A stretch of 64,000 nt of DNA from Linnemannia schmuckeri (taxonomy: Eukaryota; Mortierellomycota; Mortierellomycetes; Mortierellales; Mortierellaceae), in the NCBI GenBank assembly GCA_029449235.1, contig JANATG010000019.1:1275042-1339041 (forward strand), read 5' to 3'. The position numbers and the translations under genes were made by a program. Within the stretch, counting starts at the first letter, position 1; every line of letters starts with the position of its first letter. The notes beneath the pieces are model-generated. The model was not told the DNA's origin and searched no databases. It worked only from the letters and a program-made list of their open reading frames with translations. Positions 48,656-57,783 of this stretch are shown piece by piece.

Positions 48656-48680
48656 TAACTCAGAAACGGGTTCTGAGTTA
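48656..48680. repeat. Perfect 10-bp hairpin
   Basis: TAACTCAGAA, a five-base ACGGG loop and TTCTGAGTTA form a perfect stem. A second, GC-rich stem (CCCGG...CCGGG, about 48615-48633) lies just upstream, and a run of CCCTAAAA-like strings follows. It could be the end of a small mobile element; no rho-like terminator function is expected in a fungus. Confidence 0.5.
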
Positions 48681-49149
48681 TTAAAAAACCCTGAAAACCC
48701 CTAAAAAAAACCCTAAAAGATCCCAAGGCACCGGTGAGTGATATGTGTAAGAGGATCAAGTGTTTTCACAGCACCAGGGCATGCAACTTCCCCTTTGATC
48801 ATCCAGATATGAGCAGGCTACGACAACATTATGAGATTTGAACAGGCTACGACAACATTGCGAGAAGCTCAGTGCTTTTTTCTTTTTTTTTTTTTGTTGT
48901 AAGTAGCTTGGTACACTGAAAGACGAAAGGAGAGCAAGGCTCCTTTTTTGGGATTTTACGACCGCGTCTCTGTTCACTTGCTTAATTGGTTCAATAGATC
49001 TCACTTTGTGAGGATCTTTGCTGCGCGAAGGAGGTTTCGATCCCTGTCTACGTAAAGTGAGCCGAAAGGGAGACTATTCATTTTCTCATTCTTTTCCTCA
49101 TTCTTTCCCTTTCGTTTCTTTTTTGTGGCGCACTTTTCTACAGTTACAT

Positions 49150-49229
49150 TAGGCTCGACTCCACCCCCCAGGAGAAGGGCATGAGGCAAGCCTCATGCTC
49201 GCTTCTCAAGGGAAGTGGAGCCAAGCCTA
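49150..49229. repeat. 80-nt near-perfect foldback
   Basis: TAGGCTCGACTCCAC...GGCATGAGGC pairs with the reverse complement of the right half (GCCTCATGC...GTGGAGCCAAGCCTA). The arms are about 38 bp with only a few mismatches and a loop of about two bases. It is an inverted repeat of the kind made by small foldback or MITE-like elements, or a transcript hairpin. No coding role is seen. Confidence 0.65.
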
Positions 49230-49590
49230 CAGATATGTTCCAACTCTCAAGAATCGTGGCCAGTGCACTTTAATGTAAGTTCCCTCTTGACTCACGTTTA
49301 GAAAGAGAAGAAAAACAATTTGGAGCTTGTAGTCGGACATACACACCAAGAGCAAAAAAGAAGAGAAAAATAAACTTATTATGTGGCAATATACTCGGAT
49401 GAAAGAAAAAAAAAAGTTAGTCAAGGAAAGAAAAAGAAGCGAAAAGAAAAGAAAAAAAGAAAAAGAACTCAATGTGTGTCCAGTGTACTCGCAACAGGAA
49501 AGTATGAGCTCCAAGTACAAAAAAGAAACGAAAAGAAAAGAAAAAAGAAGCCATTTGTCGCAGACAACGCAGGCTCGCGCGTCAAAGGAA

Positions 49591-49629
49591 GAATAGAGGC
49601 GCCGGTGCTAGCCACCGACGCCACTATTC
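49591..49629. repeat. 39-nt foldback
   Basis: GAATAGAGGCGCCGGTG pairs with CACCGACGCCACTATTC: 17-bp arms with two mismatches and a five-base loop. It is the third foldback in this intergenic region. Confidence 0.6.
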
Positions 49630-49974
49630 TCATTTATTATGAAAGACAGTAGATGTAGTTTGTTAAAGATTCTTCTCAAAACACACCTTTCATTATTATG
49701 CCCTTCCCACTCCCATCCGCAATCCTTTCATATCATTCTGCCCATCAGCCCAAACCCTGATATAATCCGCTCCCGACATCCGACTTCGATCCACGACACC
49801 ATTGTGTGATAGAGCACCCAGAAGAAAAAGAAAAAAGTATAAACATTGAAGAACGGGAAAGAAAGTGAAGAAGAAAAAGAAAAGAAATCAAAAAAAAAGA
49901 AAGAAAGAAAGAAAGAAATAAAGAAAGAAAAGAAAGAAAAAAATAGGCCGATGTGTAGCCTGTGCACTCGGATG

Positions 49975-50010
<36 letters not shown>

Positions 50011-50456
50011 GGCCAGTCGTTTATGCTCTGACACGATCATCAAAGTATGAAAACGAATGAAAAATAAGCACTTACACAGCCAGCGCGTCTAGATTTTTTT
50101 TGTCCGCATTTTTTTTTTTCCATAGTAATAAAAAGTCCAAGGGAGGTATTTGAGAGTGAAAGGAGACTGTATACCTAACTCTTTCAAGCGCCATCCATCA
50201 ATCGTGATCCGGTCTACAACATGGCTCTATGCAACAATTGCCGCTGCTCTTCATGGCTGTAACGGAAGACTCCTCACAGCCTCAACGGAAGACAAAAAAA
50301 ACAAAAAAAAAAAAAAAAAAAAAAGGGCTGAAATGGTGATTACAGTTACCCTTAATTAAAAACAAAATATTACAGATATCCCGTGCAGAGTAAGTATCTG
50401 GGTTCAATCCCCTGGTTGACCGTTACTTTTTTTCTTAGTTAGCTACTAAGCAGAAC

Positions 50457-50554
50457 TGCAACTTTTGTAAGGAGTGGAAGGAAGAGATATCTTTGTATTT
50501 TGGTAATAGTTGTCTATTTATCTAATTAAGGTAATCGGGGGTCCAATCGTTGCA
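50457..50554 (-). repeat. Family A LTR (outer copy, 98 bp)
   Basis: It starts TGCAAC and ends GTTGCA, giving six-base inverted termini with TG...CA ends. It differs from the next copy by AGATATCT versus AGATGTCT. Confidence 0.85.
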
Positions 50555-50650
50555 CCTTCCCCTTTTAAAAAACGATCCCATGGTCCTTTTTAAATGCGTT
50601 GACCAGGTCTTGGCAATTTTCCAGGTTGGCAGCTGGCTCCCATGTCTGAT

Positions 50651-50748
50651 TGCAACTTTTGTAAGGAGTGGAAGGAAGAGATGTCTTTGTATTTTGGTAA
50701 TAGTTGTCTATTTATCTAATTAAGGTAATCGGGGGTCCAATCGTTGCA
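50651..50748 (-). repeat. Family A LTR (inner copy, 98 bp)
   Basis: This is the second LTR of A0, directly followed (minus strand: preceded) by the polypurine tract at 50749-50760. Confidence 0.85.
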
Positions 50749-50758
50749 CCTTCCCCTT

Positions 50759-51318
50759 TTAAAAAACGATCCCATGGTCCTTTTTGAATGCGTTGACCAG
50801 GTCTTGGCAATTTTCCAGGTTGGCAGCTGGCTCCCATGTCTGATCCTCACGTCCGTAACCTTTCCAAGCAACGAGGAACTGGTGCTGTCGCCGGTACTTT
50901 CTGTATCGTAGAATGGATTCGACCTCGTATTCCTCGGTGCCTTCGACGACGACAGGTGGTGGTGGTGCTGGTGTTCGGCGGCCGAATGTAAGTGGTGACT
51001 CAATATAGTGGCGAAAAAGGTCGACGTGAAAGATATTGTGGATGTTGTAGGAGGGGGGTAAGTCGACGAGGAAGGTAACTGGTGATCGTTGCTTCAGTAG
51101 GGTGAATGGTCCAATAAAACGAGGCTTGAGCTTGTCCGAGCTGAGTCCGCTGTCGGCTGGCATGGTAATGTTCTCTGCACTGAGAAGGACCTTGTCGCCA
51201 ACTTTGTAGTCATGGTCGCGTCGTCTCTTGTCGGCTTGTTCCTTTTGATGATCCTGAGCTTGCTGCAGTGCATCCTGGGCGAAAATTAGTGCCGTTGCTT
51301 GCTGATCCAGATAATTAT
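50759..51318 (-). pseudogene. Integrase C-terminus and chromodomain of element A0 (partial)
   Basis: The frame is open to the edge of the B2 insertion. It shows a helical linker, the GPF module (KPRFIGPFTLLKQRSP...HNIFHVDLFRHY) and a chromodomain (EEYEVESILRYRKYRRQHQFLVAWKGYG..DQTWEPAANL). Chromodomains target chromoviruses to marked chromatin. This copy of the C-terminus is intact; the remaining pol is missing from this side. Confidence 0.85.
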
Positions 51319-51521
51319 TGCAACATATTAGGTTTAAAGTCCACCTTAGTTAGTCATTTCTCATCACTCTTATTCACCTCTGACTCTTCTATGATACTAG
51401 ACCTAGAAACCTAGTTACTCCCTTGTATATATAGATGTACCATAGTAATAACATCAATCATCACTGCTTCAATCCTCGTCTCTTGTCTCTGCTTTCACTG
51501 GTCCTACCTTCTGCTGTTGCA
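51319..51521 (+). repeat. Family B LTR, 203 bp (B2 5' LTR)
   Basis: It starts TGCAACATATTAGG and ends CTGCTGTTGCA. It is about 98% identical, in reverse complement, to the B1 3' LTR at 53429-53631. A TATATATAG string sits mid-LTR and may be the promoter TATA box. Confidence 0.88.
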
Positions 51522-51535
51522 TGGTAGCAAAGGTT
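51521..51535 (+). other. Primer-binding site with overlapping ATG
   Basis: TGGTAGCAAAGG directly follows the LTR. The first seven bases match the 3' end complement of initiator tRNA-Met (TGGTAGC), the usual Ty3 primer. The last A of the LTR plus TG of the site makes an ATG. Confidence 0.6.
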
Positions 51536-51681
51536 CCCTCGATTCACTGCCTCAAGTCACCCCTCACTGGTTTTCTCTTTTTACGTCACTGTTTCTCTCT
51601 TTGTTAAACTTTTCATATAATTTTTTTTTCTGCATCACACTGGCCTTCTTCGATCTCTCCTCCTACTTCTCTCAGCTCACC

Positions 51682-52701
51682 ATGTCCAACGACACCACTC
51701 CCGCCCCCAACTTTCGTTACCCCCATCCTAAACCCTTTACCAATGTCCGTGATGGATTTGCCATTATGGAGTTTATTGATGGAATGGAGTTATTCTTCAA
51801 AGGTGCTCACATTCCCCCTGCAGATCAAATTCACACCACTCTTGCTTTTGCTGGCGCGAAGGTGATCGCGTGGTGGCGTCTGCAGTCTCCTCAATTTGTC
51901 AACCCCCTCTCCTTTTCACAATTTGCAGAGCTTCTTAAAAAGGAATACAGCCCCGCTAATTTCAAAGATCACCTTATCCACCTTGTTATGTCAATGGGCA
52001 TGACAGGTAAATTCACATACGACAACGCCTCCGACTATATCACTCTAGCGCGGCAGTACCATCTCCTCCTTACCGGCTACTATCCTACCCCCCAGCATCC
52101 CGCCATGGAGGATATGCTTCGCTCCGCCTTTCTTCATGGTCTTCCCTCCCTCCTTCGACAAATGGTTGAGGTTACAATGACCCACCGTGCCCTCCCTCTC
52201 AACGATCTCTTTGCCATGACAGAACGACACGCCGAAACCCTCACCAACAACTCAACAAATCCCAGCAACCTCCTCTCTGCTAGTGTCACGGCCAACGCCA
52301 TCCGCGACCCCAATGCGATGGAGATAGACAACATCAACATTCAACTTAACAACATCAACCGCCAACTCAGCAACATGACCCGCAACTTCAACAACCGAGG
52401 CAATAATAACAACAATAACGGCTTCCGCAATAACAACAACAATAACAACGGCCCTCGTAACAACTTCAACAATAACAATGGTAACCCCCCTCCCTTAACC
52501 CCTCAGGAGCGCGATTGGTGCAAAAACAACAATGCTTGCCGTCGCTGCCGCCAAATTGGACATTTTGCAGCCGACTGTCACATCTACGGCAACAACAATA
52601 GCAACAGTGGCAATAATAACAGTCGTCAAGGCCGATGGGTCTTTCAAGTAGCTGTGGGCGATTCCCCCGAGTCGGGAAAAGCCTCCGACGATCAGGCTTA
52701 G
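51682..52701 (+). CDS. gag: Gag of element B2 (intact)
   Basis: 339 residues from MSNDTTPAPNFRYP to a TAG at 52699. The capsid-like region (about 25-215) has FAIMEFIDGMELFFKGAHI, AGAKVIAWWRLQSPQ and FAELLKKEYSP, typical of the retrotransposon Gag fold. An Asn-rich linker (Asn-Asn-Gly repeats, about residues 230-275) leads to a CCHC zinc knuckle (CRRCRQIGHFAADC). Frame is also open upstream to the LTR without a better ATG. It should form the virus-like particle and bind element RNA. It overlaps the protease frame, which lies at -1. Confidence 0.88.
   Translation: MSNDTTPAPNFRYPHPKPFTNVRDGFAIMEFIDGMELFFKGAHIPPADQIHTTLAFAGAKVIAWWRLQSPQFVNPLSFSQFAELLKKEYSPANFKDHLIHLVMSMGMTGKFTYDNASDYITLARQYHLLLTGYYPTPQHPAMEDMLRSAFLHGLPSLLRQMVEVTMTHRALPLNDLFAMTERHAETLTNNSTNPSNLLSASVTANAIRDPNAMEIDNINIQLNNINRQLSNMTRNFNNRGNNNNNNGFRNNNNNNNGPRNNFNNNNGNPPPLTPQERDWCKNNNACRRCRQIGHFAADCHIYGNNNSNSGNNNSRQGRWVFQVAVGDSPESGKASDDQA
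52674..52680 (+). promoter_or_regulatory. -1 ribosomal frameshift heptamer GGGAAAA
   Basis: In the gag frame the bases read G GGA AAA, matching X XXY YYZ, 18 bases before the gag stop codon. Slipping back one base continues as SLRRSGLVQDLVVDIS in the protease frame, which is open for about 270 codons. The same heptamer is present in copy B1 (complement TTTTCCC at about 62838-62844). Confidence 0.75.
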
Positions 52702-53428
52702 TCCAGGACTTGGTTGTCGACATTTCCTCCCTTCCTCCTCTGGACAAAGGGAGTGTCTCTCTACCAGAGTTAAGTTACAAAAATAAAAACTCTGCTATCA
52801 AAAACACTCCTCCCTCTACACCTTGTACTCGCACCATCACATCCATATCTGATAGCCCTCACACTCCCTCCTTCTTTCCCCCTCCACCCTCCCACTTTGG
52901 CTCATCCACCCCCACCTCGCCTCGCACCCCCTCCTCACCTACCATTGATTTGACCTCCACTGTCCCCAACACTCACTCCACCTCGGTACCCTCGAATGAT
53001 GAGTTGCAACTCACCGACGACGTATCTGATACCTCGTCTGTTGGTCTGAGCCCATCAGAAGAAGTGGACCTGGACCCATTCTCATCTCCTGCTGCTATAG
53101 ACCAACCTATGTCCAAGCGCAGGGCCAAGCGCTTGCGATACAAGTCTGTCCGCCTACATGCATTCACTGTCGATCAAGCCTCCCGTACTCTTCTGTCATT
53201 TGTCGGTAATGTGGCTGGTGCCCCTGCTCGAATTTTAATCGATTGTGGTGCGGAGGGCAATGTGATCGCTTCTTCTTTTTGCAAAAAACACTCTCTCCCA
53301 CGCAACCCTGGTCCCTCCATCCCCATCATTCTTCCTGACGGCTCCTCCTCCCTCTGCTCATCCACCTCCACCTTTTCCATCAACCGCGACAACTACACCG
53401 ACACTCTCGATGCACTCATTTACCCCCT
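52680..53428 (+). CDS. pol: Protease region of element B2 pol (truncated)
   Basis: Reached by -1 frameshift from gag. A Ser/Pro/Thr-rich linker precedes the retropepsin-like domain (SFVGNVAGAPARILIDCGAEGNVIASSF). The active triad reads Asp-Cys-Gly instead of Asp-Ser/Thr-Gly. The frame is cut at DALIYPL by the B1 LTR and ends in it at 53489. RT, RNase H and integrase of this copy should lie beyond the window, if present. Confidence 0.75.
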
Positions 53429-53631
53429 TGCAACAGCAGAAGGTAGGACCAGTGAAAGCAGGGACAAGAGACGAGGATTGAAGCAGTGATGTTTTATGTT
53501 ATTACTATGGTACATCTATATATACAAGGGAGTAACTAGGTTTCTAGGTCTAGTATCATAGAAGAGTCAGAGGTGAATAAGAGTGATGAGAAATGACTAA
53601 CTAAGGTGGACTTTAAACCTAATATGTTGCA
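53429..53631 (-). repeat. Family B LTR, 203 bp (B1 3' LTR)
   Basis: TGCAACAGCAGAAGG...CCTAATATGTTGCA as read on the plus strand. It differs from the B2 LTR at about three positions, so the two copies are of similar, fairly recent age. Confidence 0.88.
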
Positions 53632-53654
53632 CCTTCCCCTCTTAAAAAAAAATC

Positions 53655-56331
53655 CTATCTCCTAAGGCCATGGTCATGCTTGTACTTATTGAGGATCGTC
53701 TTGCAGTGAGCCAAGTGATCCTCAGGTTCCCATGTCCAGTCTTCTCACGGGAAACCTTGCCACTGAACAAGGTACTCACGCCGCCTATTGTTAATCCTGT
53801 GCTCCGCTATTCCTTCGACCTCATACTCTTCCTCATCCTCGACGATCTCTGGTGGTGGTCGTGCTGGTGTTCGCGATCCGAGTGCTGGGGGTGATGGGTA
53901 GTAGTGGCGGAGTCGGTCGACGTGAAAAACTGGATGGATCTTCATAGTGGGAGGCAGGTCAAGGCGGAAGGAAACCGAAGACAACTGTTCAACAATGGAG
54001 TGGGGACCAGCAAAACGAGCGAGGAGCTTTTGTGAAGTGCGGGTACGGTCAGCGGGAAGAGTGATGTTCTCGAGGTTGAGAAGGACCTGATCGCCAATCT
54101 TGAAGTCATGGTCGCGGCGACGGGTGTCTGCGGCGGTAACTTGTCGCTCCTGAGCAGCAGCAAGGGCTTCCTTGGCCAGAATGAGAGCTTCGCTCTGTGA
54201 TCGTACAAAGTCGTTGACCGCGGGATTAGGACCGGGGGATGGGGTCAGCAGGGACATGGGGACATTGGGATGGTTGCCAGTGTTGAAAAAAAATGGTGTA
54301 ACGCCTGAGGAGGTGTTGATAGCGTTGTTGACAGCAAACTCTGCCGCAGGGAGGAGAAGATCCCAGTTGGATTGACGTTGGTCGACAAAGGAGCGGAGCA
54401 TGGTGATAAGGGTGCGGTTGGCGCGCTCGGTCTGACCGTCTGTCTGGGGGTGGAATGCTGTTGACATTGCAAGGTGAACATCCAGCAGGCGACTTAGCTC
54501 CGTCCAGAAGCGGCTAGTGAACTTGGCATCCCTGTCGGAGACAATGGTGGTAGGGAGACCGTGGAGGCGGAAGACGTTGTCAAAAAAAATTCTTGCAACC
54601 TGTGAGGCGGTATCAGAGGTATGGCTGGCGACGAAGTGGGTCTGCTTTGAGAGTTTGTCCACGAATACCGTAACAGAGTCGAATCCTCGAGGTGTCTTGG
54701 GTAACGGGCCGATAAAATCCATTGTCACCGTCTGCCATGGTCGATCTGGGATGGGTAGTGGTTGTAGGAGGCCAGCAGGGAGCTGGTTGCTGGGCTTATT
54801 CCGTTGACATGACTCGCAAGTGCGGATGTACTCTTGTGCGTCCTTGGCCATGGTGGGCCAGAAGAATCGCGACCGGAGATGACCGTAAGTCTTTTCAAAA
54901 CCAAAATGACCAGCTATAGCAGAGTCATGGGCATCATGTAAAAGGGAAAGACGGAGATCGGAGTTAGCAGGGATGCAAACCAGAAAGAGATCATTGCGTT
55001 GCACACAAAGAACACCATTAATAAGAAAATAATTTTTTGGTGGGCTTCCCTGCAGGCAGCTTTCGTAGATCGGCTTAAGACGAGGGTCCGTTTCATAGCC
55101 ATCTACCAGGCGCTGCCGGAGCCCGGGGTCAATCTGTACTGAGAGGGTATTCAACTCTCGATGATCTGGTCGGCGAGACAGGGCATCCGGGACAATATTG
55201 TCGGCGCCCTTCTTATACTTGAACGTGAAGTTATATTCCTGCAACAGCTCCATCCACCGAGCCTGGCGACGTGTGAGCTTGGGTTGTGTAGGGAAGTGTT
55301 GGAGGGTGGCATGGTCGGTGTAAACAATAAAATGAGAGCCATCCAAGTAGAATCTCCAGGTCTTGAGCGCGTGGACAACAGCAAGTAATTCCTGCTCATG
55401 GGTTGGGTAGTTGCGCTCGGCCGAGTTAAGTTTGCGGGAGGTGAAGGCGACGGGGCGTGATACTCCATGCTCGTCGGTCTGAAAGAGGACAGCACCGAGG
55501 GCAAATCCAGAGGCATCAGTTTCGACGGTGGTGAGTAGGTCAGGGTCGAAGATTCTAAGCACGGGTGCTTTACTGATCGCCTCCTTGAGAGTTGTAAACG
55601 CTACTTCCTGTTCCTGAGACCAAGAAAAAGGAGTGCCTTCACCTAGGAGAGCGGTCAATGGTAGAGCGATTTCCGCGAAGTTAGCGATATACTGATGGTA
55701 AAACTGTGCAAGGCCAACGAATTGCTGAACATCCTTCTGCTTTTGAGGTCGGGGCCATTCACGAATGGCACGGACGAGACCGGCGCTTGTATGGATGCCG
55801 TCCTTGGAGATGACGTGGCCAAGAAACTCGGTTTGTTCTTGCATAAAAGAGCATTTGCTCAATTTGGCATAGAGACCGTGCTTGCGGAGGAGCGTCAGGA
55901 CAGACCGAAGGTGTTGTAGGTGCTCGGCTTCGGTGCGGGAGTAGATGAGGATGTCGTCGAGGTAGACAACAACCCACTTGTCGAGGACAGGGTCTAATAC
56001 TCGTAGCATCATATTAGAAAAGGACGCCGGTGCATTTGTTAACCCAAAAGGGACCACGTTAAACTCAAAATGACCATAGCGACACCTAAACGCTGTTTTG
56101 TGGGTGTCCTCCTCAGCAATACGTTGTTGATGATAACCAGAGAGTAGATCCAGTTTTGTAAAGTAGCGGGCACCTCTGAAGCGGTCGATAAGCTCATCGA
56201 TGCGGGGGAGGGGGTGGCGATTCTTCTTTGTAATGCGATTAAGGCCTCTATAGTCCACACACATACGCAAGGAACCATCTTTCTTTTTGACAAATAGCAC
56301 CGGTGCACCATAGGGAGAAGTAGAGGGTTTG
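53655..56331 (-). pseudogene. pol: Pol of element B1: RT, RNase H, integrase, chromodomain
   Basis: It is open from the A1 junction (56331) to a TGA at 53745. RT shows LRMCVDYRGLNRITKK, FTKLDLLSGYHQ, the catalytic VVVYLDDILIYS and VPFGLTNAPASF. RNase H has VETDASGFALGAVLF and FIVYTDHATL. Integrase has the HHCC zinc motif (HDSAIAGHFGFEKTY...CESCQRNKP) and D,D,E residues in MDFIGPLP, SDRDAKFTSRFW and GQTERANRT. GPY/F (FAGPHSIV) and a chromodomain follow. The TGA falls inside the chromodomain (LVQWQGFP-stop), and the same frame continues with EDWTWEPEDHL to a TAG at 53655. The likely origin is CGA to TGA. Confidence 0.87.
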
Positions 56332-56431
56332 TGCAACTTTTGGTAAGGAGTGGAAGGAAGAGATGTCTTTGTATTTTGGTAATAGTTGTCTATTTATCTA
56401 ATTAAGGTAATCGGGGGTCCAATCGTTTGCA
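56332..56431 (-). repeat. Family A LTR (A1 3' LTR, 100 bp)
   Basis: Matches the 98-bp LTR but with one extra G (TTTTGGTAAGG) and one extra T (CGTTTGCA). Confidence 0.88.
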
Positions 56432-57726
56432 CCTTCCCCTTTTAAAAAACGATCCCATGGTCCTTTTTGAATGCGTTGACCAGGTCTTGGCAATTTTCCA
56501 GGTTGGCAGCTGGCTCCATGTCTGATCCTCACGTCCGTAACCTTTCCAAGCACCGAGGAACTGGTGCTGTCGCCGGTACTTTCTGTATCGTAGAATGGAT
56601 TCGACCTCGTATTCCTCGGTGCCTTCGACGACGACAGGTGGTGGTGGTGCTGGTGTTCGGCGGCCGAATGTAAGTGGTGACTCAATATAGTGGCGAAAAG
56701 ATCGACGTGAAAGATATTGTGGATGTTGTAGGAGGGGGGTAAGTCGACGAGGAAGGTAACTGGTGATCGTTGCTCCAGTAGGGTGAATGGTCAATAAAAC
56801 GAGGCTTGAGCTTGTCCGAGCTGAGTCCGCTGTCGGCTGGCATGGTAATGTTCTCTGCACTGAGAAGGACCTTGTCGCCAACTTTGTAGTCATGGTCGCG
56901 TCGTCTCTTGTCGGCTTGTCCCTTTTGATGATCCTGAGCTCGCTGCAGTGCATCCTGGGCGAAAATTAGTGCCGTTGCTTGCTGATCCAGATAGTCATGG
57001 ACGCTGGGGACGTTGCTGTCAGTGTGGGAGAGGAGGGTGGCGGGATGCGGGGATGTTGTCCAGTGTTGAGGAAAAAAGGTGAATGGCCGGTTGAGTGGTG
57101 GACGGAGTTGTTGTAGGCAAATTCTGCTGCAGGGAGGAGGGTGTCCCAGTTAGTCTGCTTTTCATCGATAAAGGCGCGCAGCATGATTCCTAGTGTCTTG
57201 TTCATAACTTCCGTCTGTCCATCCGTCTGTGGGTGATAGGCTGTTGACATTGCAAGCTTGACATCCATAAGCCGGTGGAGCTCCTGCCAAAAATGACTGG
57301 TGAATTTGCTATCGCGATCCGAGACGATTGTTGTTGGCATCCCATGATGGCGGAACACATTGTCGAAAAACTGGCGAGCAACGTCGGGGGCGGTGGCGGT
57401 GGGTGGTGCTGGGAACAAAGTGGACATGCTTGGATAACTTGTCGACAAAGACGGTGATGGCATCATGATTGCGAGGTGTCTTGGGCAGATGGGTTATATA
57501 AAGTCCATGGTCACCACCTCCCAGCGTCTGACGGAATGGGTAGAGGTTGAAGGAGTCCAGCAGGTCGCTCCTGACTTGGCTTGTTGCGTTGACACTTCTC
57601 GCACGAGTCGACATAGAGTTGGGTCTCCTTTGCCATGTTGGGCCAGTATGCTATTCGTCGCAGCTTGTCATATGTTTTCCTGAACCCAAAGTGGCCAGCT
57701 ATGGGGGCATCGTGGCAGTCATGCAA
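56402..57726 (-). pseudogene. pol: Integrase and chromodomain of element A1 (frameshifted)
   Basis: The HHCC zinc motif (HDAPIAGHFGFRKTYDKL...CEKCQRNKPS) lies at about 57511-57726. The catalytic core (FDNVFRHHGMPTTIVSDRDSKFTSHFW...HPQTDGQTEVMNKTL) is in another frame at 56966-57466. The GPF/chromodomain (EEYEVESILRYRKYRRQHQF) lies at 56402-56953 in further frames. Compared with A0 the breaks are single-base losses, mostly in short homopolymers. Confidence 0.85.
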
Positions 57727-57783
57727 AAGAGAGTGGCAATGTCAGCTTTCTGAGGGATAGCGAGAACGACGGTGCCGCGGCGG

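Larger units (their letters stand above)
47955..50456. other. 2.5-kb intergenic with foldbacks and A/T tracts
   Basis: No protein-coding gene is recognised. The stretch holds several foldbacks (listed separately), a 17-bp direct repeat CAGGCTACGACAACATT (48814-48830 and about 48841-48857) and purine blocks of AAAGAAAG type (49370-49460, 49840-49950). It also has A36 (49975-50010) and A19 (about 50306-50324) tracts. The left end is the promoter of the hydrolase gene, and the right end abuts the terminal LTR of a retrotransposon. Two T-loop-like strings (49037 and 50400) lack the rest of a tRNA. Confidence 0.55.
50457..50844. repeat. 194-bp tandem duplication of LTR plus 3' internal end
   Basis: 50457-50650 (LTR plus 96 bp of polypurine tract and chromodomain end) is repeated at 50651-50844 with very few differences. 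The join is at TGTCTGAT, directly before the second LTR. Confidence 0.85.
50457..51318 (-). mobile_element. Retrotransposon A0: left part of family A Ty3/gypsy element
   Basis: This is the 3' end of a minus-strand element. It has the terminal LTR, a polypurine tract (AAAAGGGGAAGG on the minus strand), chromodomain and integrase C-terminus, and is cut at 51318 by the 5' LTR of element B2. The rest should lie beyond the right edge of the window if the nest is intact. The 3' end carries an extra LTR plus 96 bp (tandem duplication). Confidence 0.85.
51319..53428 (+). mobile_element. Retrotransposon B2: 5' half of family B Ty3/gypsy element
   Basis: 5' LTR, primer-binding site, intact gag, -1 frameshift site and protease run on the plus strand. 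The element stops inside the protease region where the 3' LTR of the oppositely oriented B1 begins. B2 itself cuts element A0; the 5 bp before its LTR are ATTAT. Confidence 0.85.

Noticed and set aside
48680..48720. CCCTAAAA strings as interstitial telomere repeat
   Set aside because: Spacing and units are irregular, and flanking DNA is ordinary intergenic sequence.
49030..49065. GGTTTCGATCCC, T-loop-like; possible tRNA
   Set aside because: The flanking 5-bp T stem does not pair and no anticodon or D arm is found upstream.
50385..50425. GGGTTCAATCCCC, T-loop-like; possible tRNA or tRNA-derived SINE
   Set aside because: The T stem pairs only partly and the preceding 70 bases contain no A box, D arm or anticodon stem.
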